Of a DNA stretch of 64,000 nt, positions 1 through 11,846 are shown in pieces. The position numbers and the translations under genes were made by a program. This DNA comes from Anthoceros angustus (taxonomy: Eukaryota > Streptophyta > Anthocerotopsida > Anthocerotales > Anthocerotaceae): positions 496,001 through 560,000 of the forward strand of contig MU008155.1 of NCBI GenBank assembly GCA_010909165.1, given 5' to 3'. The notes under the pieces were generated by a model that saw nothing but the letters and a program-made list of their open reading frames with translations, made no database searches and was not told the origin of the DNA. Position 1 is the first letter of the stretch. Each line of letters begins with the position of its first letter.

Positions 1-128
1 ACTAGAGTCCAAAAAGCCTAGGAATGTGAAAAGAGAAAAATCTGCGCAGGAAAAACTAGCGCACTCGAAAACAAGAGTGTAACGGGCCCAAAAAGAAGAT
101 TGTAAGGAGCCCGAAAAGAAGAGTGGAT
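1..128. other. Window edge, no gene
   Basis: No coding signal is seen. The sequence repeats a short theme, CCCAAAAAGAAG then CCCGAAAAGAAG, just outside the inverted-repeat-like segment. It may be flanking DNA or the outer part of the same repeat. Confidence 0.4.
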
Positions 129-300
129 CGAGCATAGGTATGGCATACCAAAGAGGACAGAGGGGACGGACATTTTTTTTCTTCTGCAAAACTTTTGGTG
201 TCCGGTTTGGTAACCCGACCGAAATGGGGTAGCCCAAAGGGGACGCACCAAAGCGGCCACTTCGCGGTCACCGGAAGAAAGAAAGGGAACTTTAGGGTTT
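129..300 (+). repeat. Left inverted-repeat-like segment
   Basis: The reverse complement of this segment resembles 36540-36745 and its duplicate at 44925-45115. The core TATGGCATACCAAAG (139-153) is exact in inverted orientation at 36719-36733. Similarity continues inward through a GGGGACAGAGGGGA-like block, a run of T and a CAAAGCGGCCA block. Only the outer roughly 50 bp aligns closely by eye, and the inner part is looser. It could be the terminal inverted repeat of a large DNA element or an independently dispersed repeat. No target-site duplication was recognised. Confidence 0.45.
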
Positions 301-437
301 TTCCCCGCACTCACTCTGTTTTTTTCTCCCGCACGCATCAAGAAATTTTTTACGCCTGCACTGCGTAGGGAGCGGACGGGTCATAGCCACCCCGCCTGCT
401 TTAGGGTTCATATCCTAAGAGGGGGAGGGTGGTTTAG

Positions 438-1017
438 GTGGCGAGGAACATCACCTTGGCGGGGTTGCTTTCACCGACTCACGGGCGGGCAGGCGGGCGA
501 GGCGGCGAGGCAGGCGGGAGGCGGCGAGCAGGCGGGCAGCGAGGCGAGGGCGGGGCAGGCGGGCAGGCGGGCAGGCGGGCAGGCGGCGGGCGGCGAGGCA
601 GGCGGCGGTGCAGGCGGGCAGGCGGGGCAAGGCGGGCGGTGCGGCGGCGCGGGCGAGCCCGGCCACCAGGCCAGGCGGGCCGCGGCGTGCCGGGCGAGGG
701 TTTCTGCGCGGACGCGGGCGGGCGGGCGGCTGCAGTGCCACGAGGCGGGCAGTGAGCTGCGGTCGCGGCGGCGAGGCAGGCGGGGCAAGCGAGCGAGGCG
801 AGGGCGGGGGCAAGCGGGCTGCGGTGGCCGGGCGGGCCGCGGCGGCGGGCCTTGATGCAGGTGAGGGCAGGCGGTGAAGGAAGGAGGCGGGGCAAGCGGG
901 CGAGGCGGCGGTGCGGGAGCAGGGGCCCAGCAGGGAGGCGGTGCGGCGGCGCGGCAGGCGGTGCGGGCAGGCGGGGCGTGGAGGCGGGCGGGCGGGGCGC
1001 GGCTGCGAGGGGGGGAG
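438..1017 (+). repeat. GGCGGGCAG-type low-complexity array
   Basis: About 580 bp are built almost entirely of irregular GGCGGGCAG, GGCGAGG and GGCGGC words, with the G-rich strand on top. Many G-runs lie close together, so quadruplex formation is plausible. Every frame is open by composition, giving Arg/Gly/Ala-rich or Pro/Ala-rich translations with no domain, so I do not call a gene. A C-rich counterpart in the opposite orientation lies at 8820-9117. Confidence 0.75.
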
Positions 1018-2092
1018 GCACCCACGGTAACAGTCCTGCCCATCCCTACACCAAGCACCAACTAACCTCGTCCGCATTTCTTCGTGCCCATGGTGATGCC
1101 GAATTGTTTGATGCTCGTTTTCTTGCAAACGGCTGACACGCAGATGGTTGCCTGGTGCCACTGTAGGTATTGTTCCAGGCTTACTGCGATTGTGGGCGGG
1201 ATGGCAGGCACCGGCCCACCCTCTCCTCCTCACATGCATGCAGCCGCGCCTGCACCATCGTGAGGCGGGCAGCAGGAGGAGGGTTCCACGATCTCCTCCG
1301 AGCTCACCCGATCCTAATATGTGGAGTGAGTTGTTTCTGGTCTTATGACCCCAAGACATCCTGCATGCGAGGGCTTGATGCTGTTGCGACATCACGGAGG
1401 ACCACAACGACCTCATCGCCACATAGAGAACTACCCCTTGGACTTGAAGTTCTTTTCGGTGAGGGCGTGGTCGCGGTATTTGGGTGGACTGGACTTCCTC
1501 TGCGAGTGCCTTCCAGTGGGCGCACTATTTCATGCATACCCATTTTGATGGGTGGCCATTGAGTCCTAACGATCAACATGAGGCCTCGCGGTCCAAGCAC
1601 CAGTCAGAGGACTTCAAGGTGGATGGCCAAGTTTCACTCCGACGGCTTGACTCACGGGCTCCACAGGTGGCCTCGGCCTCGCCCCCTCACGGATTTCATC
1701 TCAACGTCTTCTCTGAATTGGGCCTTGCCGCCAACCATGTCTTGTGGGAGGAGATGAGCGACCTCTACATCATCGAGGGGCGGTGATCATGGGGTTAGGG
1801 CTGGTCATGTGCTTTAGGCACCGTGGGCGAGGGTTTTGATAGGACTTGATGTCACGAGGCCTTTACGGTTTAGATTTGTAGGTGTCTTGGATCCACTTCC
1901 CACAGTTTGACTTGACCGAATTTTGGCGCTTTTCGTCATTCGTTTATTCTCACCACTCGGCGGATATACGTGCCTCGTTTTCAACTTGGCCTCGGTTCAT
2001 GCTTGCCGCGCGTCGTGTTCCCTCTTGCATTTTGGCCGCTTTTCCATTCTCCCTTCGCCTTGTAACCCCCCCGGCTTTTGCCCCAGCTTTCC
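1018..2092. other. Unassigned GC-rich DNA
   Basis: I see no convincing gene, RNA or recognisable mobile-element domain here. Short open frames exist on both strands without domain-like content. It belongs to the same repetitive tract as the flanking blocks. Confidence 0.4.
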
Positions 2093-2850
2093 ATGTCGTC
2101 ACACTTGCTTATTATGAACCCTACCCCATGCCTTGTTTGATGTGTCTTGGGTCGCGGAACTCACTCCCTCGCCTTTCCTATCCATGTCCACCTCTCTACC
2201 GCTTGCGGTACACAACCCGTGCGTTGCCAACCGCCTCTGCGGCGCACCTCGGATGACAAGTGTTACGAAGAGGTTAAGGGCTCTCCATGTCCACAGTGCC
2301 TTGGTCTTCCTCCACTCCCACACCATATCTTTGCAGTGGGATCCCCGTCGCCTGTCTGGTATCGCTTCGTCACGAGGCGGTACATGTCGGGAGGTAATTT
2401 GTACATTGCAAGCACCTCGTCGCCATGTCCCTCGCCACTTGCATGTCCTCGCACATCCTTTGTCGTCACACTTGTAAGTGAGAACCCATACAGGCTGCCT
2501 TGTTTGATGTGTCTTGGGTCCATGGAACTCACTCCCTCGCCTTTCCTATCCATGTCCACCTCTCTACCGCTTGCGGTACACAACCGTCGTGCCAACCGCC
2601 TCTGCGGCGCACCTCGGATGACAAGTGTTACGAAGAGGTTAAGGGCTCTCCATGTCCACAGTGCTGGTCTTCATTCCACTCCCACACCATATCTTTGCGG
2701 TGGGATCCCCGTCGCCTGTCTACCACCTGGCTGTCACCGCTCGTCACGATACATGTCCGGAGGTAATTTGTACATTGCAAGCACGCCTCGCCATGTCCCT
2801 CGCCACTTGCACCACACATCCTTTGTCGTCAGCGACAGCTGGTGCTCACA
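2093..2850. repeat. Direct tandem duplication, about 367 bp
   Basis: The block starting TGCCTTGTTTGATGTGTCTT at 2129 recurs at 2496, a period of 367 bp. Similarity extends back to GTCGTCACACTTG at about 2095 and 2463. The copies share the CTCCATGTCCACAGTGC and CACACCATATCTTTGC blocks and differ mainly by short indels. No known protein domain is visible. Confidence 0.8.
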
Positions 2851-3083
2851 TTCACGACGGTCTTGGCAGCGTTCACTTATCGGCAATGCAATTGGAGGAA
2901 GCGGTGCCACCTCGGTGCAACGTTGCGGGCGTCTTGTGGTCGGGGACATAGTAGTCGTTGTCGTCCTCCCGTCTACCCCATAGCGGGCGGCCCTACCGGG
3001 CCGGCCCGGCGCTCCTCCTCTGGAAGGCCTCCGGGGCGTGGCTGCTATGTCATCGTCTCCGACCTCATTTTCCTCACCTGCAA

Positions 3084-4300
3084 GTTCCACACCCGAACGA
3101 AAGTCGCCACCTGTCCTCATGGTGGGCATGAATCTGCGTGCAAGGAATGTATGTGCCAAGGGTTCGTGGTATCCAACTCACAGGCGTCACGGGCTCAACA
3201 TGTACCTCTTGCAGAAGCCCCACTTCTCCTTGACGCCCTCGAGTGCTCGATCCGGCCCACACCCACATCCCACCCCGCCGCATATGTACGCCCACGGGCT
3301 CCGTCCAAATTCTTGACCGCAATCGGCAAGCACAATGCATCCAAATCCCTTCACATGACAGATACCTTACCTTACGATTGTGCACGGATGGCCCCGTGTG
3401 AAGTTCCTACCGTTCTCTCACGGTGCGCGTTGAGTCCTCCTCCACTAGGTTGTGCTCCGCGTCGGACCCGAATCCGCTGCGGGTGACCAAACTCTCTGCA
3501 CCGCCTCACGTGCATACCAGATTGTTCACGCCCGCTTGTTGTCCTCGAGCACCGCCCACGTTATGTAGTCGTGGCCCCATCTATGGCAGCGTGCACCACG
3601 AAGTGGAACATGTACATCTTGTAAATGCGGCTGTGACACTACGCCCGTTAGCTCCCTCTGCGTTCTCCTGCGGCATTTGGACTCATTGACCACCATGGGG
3701 ACCAAGTTCCACACCAACGAAAGTCGCCACTGTCTCATGGTGGGCATGAATGTCAAGGCAAGGAATGTATGTGCCAAGGGTTCGTGGTATCCAACTCACG
3801 GTCCCGGAGCTCCAACATGTACCTCTTGTAGAGAAGCCCCACTTCTCCTTCGCCGCCTCCGAGTGCTCGATCCGCCCACACCCACATCCCACCCCACCAC
3901 CCCACGCCTGCTATGTTCGCACGGCTCCGGAAATTGCGCAGCCGCAATCGCAAGCACAATGCATCCAAATCCCTTCACATGACAACCAAGATGCACCTTA
4001 CCCGACAGCAGATGGCCCCGTATGAAGTTCCTACTTCTCCGCCTGGTTCAGTCCTCCTCCACTAGGTTGTGCAAATCGGACCGAATCCGCTGCGGGTGAC
4101 CAAACCTCCGCACCGCCTCCGCACGCCTGTAGATTGTTCCCGCCCCGCTTGTTGTCCTCGAGCACCGCCCACGCATGGTGTGGCCCCATCTATGGCCGGC
4201 ACCTCAAGTGGAACATGTACATCTTGTCAGACCGCAGAAAGCACTCGCACCCGTTAGCTCCCTCTGCGTTCTCCTGCGGCATTTGGACTCGTGACCACCA
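3084..4300. repeat. Direct tandem duplication, about 615 bp
   Basis: The block around GGTGGGCATGAAT and AAGGAATGTATGTGCCAAGG occurs near 3120 and again near 3738. Both copies continue through a CCCCACTTCTCCTT block and an ACTAGGTTGTGC block. Divergence is mostly short insertions and deletions. It is part of a nested series, because the ACTAGGTTGTGC block also begins each copy of the larger duplication that follows. Confidence 0.7.
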
Positions 4301-7300
4301 TGGGGACCAAGTTCCTCAACACTCACGATCCATGTGCCACATGTACATCGTGTTACATTCGTGTCTGCACCGCGAATCTGAGCTGCGCGCATTCCATAGC
4401 CTCCTGCATGGCTGCCAATCTTGCCGTCACCGCACCGCCCGGCCGGCACGCGGTCTTTACCGCACAATCCCAATTCACACCGCGTGATGGTCACATTTTG
4501 TAGGATGAGGTTGCGGGCGTCTTCTAGTGTTCTCGGCGGACCGTAGCATCCTCTCCATCACAGGCGCGTGCACCTCCCCTCTCCGGTGCACATCCCGGCT
4601 CGCTGCGAGCCCTTCAATGTCCGTCCCGCCTCCTCCGCGATGTTCCTCAAAGTCTCCACTTGAAAGGCGGCCTCCCAGGCCGTTCCTTTCCACACCCTCC
4701 TCGCCGCCCCTTTGAGCTCGGGTGCAGCTGCTCGTCTCCACCTCCGACGCCGCTTTCCTCCCGTCGTCCTCCCCATCCCCCTCCCGTCGTTTCCAGCCCC
4801 GGCCCCATCTCCCCCTCCCCTTCAGTAGCCATCTCCCTCCGCCCGCCACCCCGCCATCGCTCGGCGCCCTCGCGGCCCCCGTCCCTCCTTGCCACCCTCG
4901 CGTTGCCCCTGCCCCGGCCCCTGCCGTCCTCGCACCCAGTTCCTGAGCGGCCCCGGCCCCTGCCTTCCTCCCACCGCGCCCGTGGCACCCTCACTCGTCC
5001 CTCGGACCCGGCCCGCGCCTCCGCCCCGCTCCCTCCGCCCCTTCCTCCCACCCCGCCCGCCCGCCCTCGCCCGCCCTCGCCCGCCCGCCCGCCCGCCTCC
5101 TCCGCCTCCTCGCACCGCCCCGCGCCTCCACCCCGCCTCCGCCCATCCCATCCCTCCAACCCCTTCCGCCACCCCGTTCACTTTGCCCTCCACTCCAGCA
5201 CTCGTCATGACCATCGTCTCCCCCTCCTTGCCGATGCACACCGTCTTGGCCTTCATCGCCGCCCGCCTCCACCCCGCGCCCGTCGCTCGTCCGCCCCTCA
5301 AGGCAATGGAACCCGTCCGTTCTCTGCCGGCGTCCCCATGCTTCTGCGGTGTTCGCGTGCTCGGTGCTATCCTCCCCACGGCTGTCGTCTTAGTTCGCGG
5401 TCCCCAGCGCCGATTCACTACTTGGGCGGCGGGTTCGGAGGCGATCCACTTGTTGTGGCTTTCAACGCCGTGGTTTGCGAATCGACATCCGTATGTCACA
5501 TTATTCCGCCTTCACGGCAAGCAATTGTTTTCGAGATGAATGGCATGTGCCTTATTCACTTGGGCATCGATTCGGGATGATAGGCAGGCCCCATCAGAAG
5601 GACATTGATGCACCTTCGTCCTTTCCACAAATCCACGACACAATGTTCTCTCAAATGTCCCCACCACCCCGTTATGTACGCCAGGCTCGGCGTCCATAGG
5701 TGTGACGCAATCGGCAAACTGATGCATCCAAATCCCTTCACATGACAACCGTATGCACCTTACGATTGTGCAGATGGCCCCGTATGAAGTTCCCGTTCTC
5801 TCATGGCGCTGGTTGATCCTCCTCCACTAGGTTGTGCTCCATCGGACGAATCGCTGCGGGTGACCAAACTCTCTGCACCGCCTCGCGTCGCCACAGATTG
5901 TTCTGCCCGCTTGTTGTCCTCGAGCACACGTTATGTAGTCGTGGCCCCATCTATGCGTGCACCACGAAGTGGAACATGTACATCTTGTAAATGCCTGCGC
6001 ACTCGCACCCGTTAGCTCCCTCTGCGTTCTCCTGCGGCATTTGGACTCGTGACCACCATGGGGACCAAGTTCCCTCAACACTCACGATCCATGTGCCACA
6101 TGTACATCGTGTTACATTACGTGTCTTGCCGAATCTTGCGGCGCATTCCATAGCCTCCATGCAGCTGCTCCAATCGCCTTCTCGGCACACGCCCGGCCCC
6201 GGCCGCGCACAACTGCCTGATCCCAATTCACACCGCGTGATGGTCACATTTTGTAGGATGAGGTTGCGGGCGTCTTCTAGTGTTCTCGGCGGACCGTAGC
6301 ATCCTCTCCATCACAGGCACCGTGCGACCTCCTCAACGTCCGCGGTGCACATCCCGGCTCGCTGCGAGCCCTTCAATGTCCGCCCTCCTCGCCCCTCTGC
6401 GATGTTCCTCAAAGTCTCCACTTGAAAGGCCTCCCGTTCCTTTCCACACCCTCCGCCCCTTTGAGCTCGGGTGCCTGCTAAATCTCCACCTCCGACACTT
6501 GCTTTCCTCCCCTTAGTCCTCCCCATCCCCCCTCCCGTCGTTTGCGCCTCATCTCCCCCTCCCTTCCGGTAGCCATCTCCCCCTCACCGCCACCCCGCCA
6601 TCGCTCGGCGCCCTCGCCCGGACCCCCGTCCCTCCTTGCCCTCGCGTTGCCCTCGCCCGCCCCTCTGGCCCCGTCCCTCGCACGGTTCGCGGTGGCCCCG
6701 GCCCTGCACCTTCCTCCCACCGCGCCGTAGCACCCACGCCCCCTCACTCGTCCCTCGGACCCGGCCCGCTCCCTCCGCCCTCCCTCGCCCGCCCGGCCTC
6801 GTCCCGCCCCTCCCCCTCCCTCCCACCCCGCCCCTCAGCCCGCCCGCCCATCCCATCCCTCCAACCCCTTCCGCCACCCCGTTCCTTTGCCCTCCACTCA
6901 GCGCACTCGTCGACCATCTCCCCTCCTTGCCGATGCACACCGTCTTGGCCTTCATCGCTGCGCCTCCACCCCGCGTCGCTCGTCCATCGCCCTCAAGGCA
7001 ATGGAACCCGTCCGTTCTCTGCCGGCGTCCCCATGCTTCTGCGGGTGTTCGCGTGCTCGGTGCTATCCTCCCCACGGCTGTCGTCTTGTTCGCGGTCCCG
7101 GCGCAGCGATTCACTACTTGGGCGGCGGGTTCGACCGGGCGATCCACTTGTTGTGGCTTTCAACGCCGTGGTTTGCGAATCGACATCGTATGTCACATTA
7201 TTCCGCCTTCACGGCCGCTTTCACGAGATGAATGGCATGCCTTATTCACTTGGGCGGTCGATTCGGGATGATAGGCACCCCCATGCGAAGGACATTGATG

Positions 7301-7345
7301 CCTTGCCGTCCTTTCCACAAATCCACGACACAATGTTCTCTCAAA
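4059..7345. repeat. Direct tandem duplication, about 1.77 kb
   Basis: ACTAGGTTGTGC starts at 4059 and again at 5825. The two copies then run in parallel through GATGGTCACATTTTGTAGGA (about 4486 and 6239), a C-rich stretch (about 4740-5110 and 6480-6850) and ATCCACGACACAATGTTCTC (about 5630 and 7321). Copy 2 is shorter (about 1.52 kb) through many small deletions. Long open frames in the C-rich part follow composition and occur on both strands, so they are not called. Confidence 0.75.
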
Positions 7346-8819
7346 TGTCCCCCCACCATTTTCCCTCGCTTTCCACCCCACAACTCTCGGTGATAGGAGC
7401 GATGGTGTGTGCACGTTGAAAACGAAACGAGACTCTTTGTACCAGCCCCCGAACACTAGGAATTTCGGGCTCCCATATCTTTGCAGTGCTCGAGGATGGC
7501 GTGGCGACTGCGCCTCCTCTTGACAAAGCTCAGCCTTCTCCGGTACAACACATATGCCTCCCGTTGTCAAGTAGAAAAGGCAACCGACATTGCGGATCGG
7601 CGGCACCCGTCCTCGCCTCGGCGGGCAATTACCATCCGGCCTGCCGTCGGCTGCGAGCCATCCATAGCCATCTCGTCCATTGCCGGTCCACACATCTATC
7701 GGAACCCGTCATGGGCGGTCCGTCTGTATCGTTGCATCCCCACTCCACCGGCGGCCGGCCCGCGCTGCGATTCTGCGCGCATGCTCCCCCATTGCCATGC
7801 ATGGCACTCCGCGATTGCGGTCGAGCGCCGTCACCGTCGTACACTGCGTGGCTGCCGACATCGAACCGACCACGTACACACAGTGCGACCATCGTCACCA
7901 AGCACACCATGACTGGTGGCATCGGCCTCACCACACCACCATTCTTTGGAGATATTACGAGCGGCGGCCGGCTCCATCGCCTTCGCATCCCCTTCTCCTT
8001 TCGCGTTGGACCGCACCAACCCACCAATCCGCCGTTGGCGAGGCTCCTGTTCCTCGCAGCCCTCCGCAATTGAAACGCCTCCATGTGCTGGAATTGGTAT
8101 CCTCGGTGCATGTGCTCCAACCTCGGTCGTCCACAATGCATTGCCCACCTCTCATCCGGGTCATCCTCCACTGCATGGTTCCATCCGCGCGCACCAAAAC
8201 CACCCACGCCTCAATCCCGCAGCCCTTGGCTCCTCCAATCCCTCAAGATGTCTGGTGCATGTCCCAGTCCATCCCCTTGCCGTCCCGTATGTCGTCCGTG
8301 GCGTTCCGCCAACCTGCGCGCAACGCCCAATTACATCGCCTTCTTGTTGGCGGTCATCCACGCAGCGCTATGCCGCCACCCGCCTTGCCCTCCTCCTCCA
8401 CGCCCCATGTACCTCCTGCGTTCGCGTCACGCATCGTCGCGCTCACGTGCGCCCGACTGCAAAACCAACGCGCGCCGAGCCGCCGCCGCCCCTGAGGCTT
8501 CATTCCCAGCGTGAATACTATCCTCCACCCCCTGCCGACACTTTGCCCTCTCCCCGTCCGCCCCTGTCAGGACTCTCACACGCACTTCACCCGCCCCGGT
8601 CGGTGCACGGGCCTCTACCCACGAGATTCCTCGACTTCGATGTAGCCGCCTCATGCGTCGTTGCGAGCAGCGCCCCTTCTCTCGGATGGCCAGCCATGGT
8701 TCCACGATTTACAAAACTTGCGCCCGTGCTTGAGTCTTCCTGCAGCGGCGCGGCATATCTGGAACTTCCCTCCTTGCGCCGCCTCCGAAAGACTCCCCCT
8801 CCCCTTCCCCCAACCTCCG
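7346..8819. other. Unassigned GC-rich DNA
   Basis: No recognisable domain, RNA or repeat boundary was found. Overlapping open frames on both strands have no domain-like content. Confidence 0.35.
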
Positions 8820-9117
8820 CGCCCGCTCACCCGCCCGCCCCGCCCGCCACCCGCCCCGCTCACCCGCCCCGCCGCCCGCCCCGCCCGCCCCGCCCGCCCG
8901 CCCCGGCCGCCCCGGACCACGCTTCCGCCCGCCCCGGCGCCCGCTCCGCACCGGCCCCGCTCCCGCTCCCAGGCCCCCTCCCGGGCGTCCGTCCCATGAC
9001 CCGCCATGACCGCCGACCCGCCCGCCCGCCCCGCGACGCCCGCCCCGCCCCGCCCCGCCGCCGCCGCCCCCCGCCCCGCCCGCCCCGCCCCGCCGTGGCG
9101 CCCGCTCCCGCCCCGGC
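8820..9117 (-). repeat. CCCGCCC low-complexity array
   Basis: About 300 bp of CCCGCC and CCCCGCC words, so the G-rich strand is the minus strand. It is the opposite orientation of the array at 438-1017. A 401-codon plus-strand frame crossing it is Pro/Arg/Ala-rich and composition-driven. Confidence 0.7.
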
Positions 9118-10517
9118 TTGAGCATCGGCGGCAGTGGCGCCCGCTCTGGTGTGTTCGCTCCTCCTGCGGCCAAAACCGCGGCGGTGGTCGGAGATGCCAT
9201 ATCTTCCTTACATTGTCTTGGTGGGCGGATAGGAGGAAATAATTTGCCTCACGTGGACAATACACTGGCCATGATGCGAAGCCATGCATGCCCAAGGCGA
9301 CATTGCTTGACAGCGAGGCGTGGCACATTTCAAGGGCGTGGGACACCCATCACCCATACCGCACCGACCTCGCCAATTCCTACAATCGTTCGGCCAAGTA
9401 GGCTACGGCATGCCATACAGCATGTTGTGAGAAATGGCGGTGACCACCCTCGCACATAGTGTCCTCGAGTCATACAAATGTAATGTCGGCTGCGTCATGG
9501 CCGTGGGAAGCTGGCTGCCGTCTTCAATGGCACTTGGAACACCATAATTGGCGCCCGTCGCCAAAATACTGTGATCCGTTATGAAGGTGAAAAGTTTAGC
9601 TCTCTGCAAAAAGCCTCGCACCGTCGCCACGAACATGGTCTTCAACTCCTCACGGCATGCCTCAAAAGTAATGGCGTTGATGAAGTCATCCATACCATCC
9701 TTAATGGCCGGAAAAAAAACCGCCCGAGAAGCGTGTTCACAATCGCCGAGGCGCCCTCGCGTCCAAGCTATGGACCACTAACTTTGAACCCATCCCCAAC
9801 AAGCCCTCCAACATGCAAGCACTTTTAAATAACGGCTCCTCCGTCGACCTTTCTGCACTAAGCTCACCTTAACATTTTATTTTGCCCCGTCGTGCAAAAT
9901 GTCAAAAACTCGGATCCCTGCGGTGATGAGGGCAACAGCCTCCTTGATGGCCGCATGTTGTGTTTTTGCACTTCCGACACCCCGACATCGATATCACACC
10001 CATCAAATGAGGGTAACAAGCTTTCATGTCCGCCTTGAAGGCTTTTTCATGAAACCCCGGCGCATCTTGCCACACCTTGTGAACACCGCCCACTGGCTCC
10101 CAAGCGTGCGCGGTGTGGCCCGGTGTCCGTGCACTCGCATGCCCGATCGCAAGCACCATGTACACGAGGTAGCCAAAGCGGGCCTTCGAGGCATGTCGTT
10201 AGAATGAAAGGATGGCATGTCTTGGAAAGAGGAAGGGTTGATGGTTACCATGAACATTACACACAAGCGCCTTACCGCAGTTCGCTCATACGCGACATGG
10301 ACTTCCCTTCTTGATGTGGTCTGCGTCTCGAGCCGGGATGGTCCCTTGCCTCGAACACGCGGTTCATGAACATGGGATTACGCAGTGCCGCCATGCCTCC
10401 CGTCACGGCGTCGGGTCAGGGCCACCCGGCGTCCACCGTCTCGCCTCGGGCAAAGAACCCCCCATGCCTCGCGAATGCACTGCCTTGTGTAGCCAGGGAG
10501 GCAGGCGTTTCCGATAG
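9118..10517. other. Unassigned DNA left of retrotransposon
   Basis: This is the left part of the sequence into which the LTR element inserted; it continues at 27642. A 96-codon minus-strand frame (9403-9693) looks less compositionally biased than its surroundings, but I do not recognise it. Confidence 0.35.
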
Positions 10518-10522
10518 CCATG
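10518..10522. repeat. Target-site duplication, left copy (CCATG)
   Basis: CCATG directly precedes the TGTGGAA terminus of the left LTR and recurs directly after the right LTR at 27637-27641. Five base pairs is the usual Ty3/gypsy target duplication length. Confidence 0.8.
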
Positions 10523-11846
10523 TGTGGAATGGTTTTGCATGAAGGCATGAGGCCACATTTACCTCTATGTCGTTATAGTCCTAGGATTCGATCCCAAGGG
10601 AATGGTGTTGTGTCAAGGTGTGCTAAATCTATGGATTCTAGACACCGTGCCCGCTACCCACCTTCTCCATACCTTGCCCAAACCCACCACGTGGTAGACT
10701 CGGCCACCGCGGTGGCAGTTCGATATGGCGGGCCCCTGAGCCGCCTTCGCGAGTCTATTAATCGGCTTCTAACACGGACCTAGGCTATCGGACACCTATA
10801 TCGCCTCACCTTACTTGGAATTTCTGCGATCCTACCACGCTTCCACTCCCCTCGCGTTTCCGATTTTTTTCACGCTCTCACAATCCCTCGGTAGCGCACA
10901 CACTACCTCAGGAACCTTTCCCTTCCCAATGAACTCTCCTCGTCTCACGGGCCACACAGACCCCTCCTTGGCCACACGGACCCCTCCTTGGCCACAGACC
11001 CCTCTCTCATGGAATGAACACACAGTGGCAGCGGTTGGAAAGAGGATCGGGAAGAAAACCCGGTCGGTGCTTGGGCGATTCGCCTTCCGGCGGTTCCGCC
11101 TCAGCCGTCCGCGGCACTCCTACCTCTTTTCGGCCGCGCTACCTTCCGTTACCCAGGCGTGGAGCTTGGCCACTCCGCTCTCGACCATCCGAGATCTTCC
11201 GGCCTTCTTGTGACGGAAGGCGGTCGCGAACCCGTTTGATCTTGACGGGCGTCTCCAATCAACCCCACTCGGCGGTTCGATACGGAAGTTCACACAATAA
11301 ATGCCTTGAGAGACACCCAAAGGGTCTCTTATACATCGGTGTGGTCCAACACGGCTCACTTCTCTTTAGTGTCTAAAATTGTAGCTCCTACCACGGCGCC
11401 TTACCAATCTAAGCAACATGACTCTGGTGATGGAACTCCCTATCCTCTCTGAAAAACCCGGTCCTAGGCTATCGCGACTCCCCTAAAATCAGCGCTGCCG
11501 CCTCGCGATTCTTTGCCTCGCCCTCGGCCCATGGGGACCCCTCTCGCTCTTGACCTCGCCTGATCCGGCGATTTTCCCCCCAACCTCCACCTCGCTCTCC
11601 TGCTGAATTTCCCTCGCGCCTTCCCGCGGACGTTGCCTTTGACCTCTATGTCCATTGTCCGCTCCTCCTCATTTGGACAACCATACGTGTGCTCCTCCCT
11701 CCATGCTCGCTGCGCCTCGCTCATCTCTTCCGGCACCACTTGCGGAGGATAGGCGCCGCTCCTACTCGAAGGAACCAGCGTAGCACTGTGGCGTCAAGAT
11801 GTCTGACCCGTGGTTTACGCCCCTCTGTCCCAACAACCACATACGT

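Noticed and set aside
280-410. Telomere-like TTTAGGG words
   Set aside because: Only isolated occurrences (near 291, 403 and 36400), not a tandem array.
451-1422. Long open frames across the G-rich array
   Set aside because: Open in several frames on both strands, with Pro/Arg/Ala-rich translation dictated by GGCGGG words; no domain and no splice logic.
7916-9121. 401-codon plus-strand frame as a gene
   Set aside because: The frame is held open by C-rich composition and crosses a low-complexity array; no recognisable domain.
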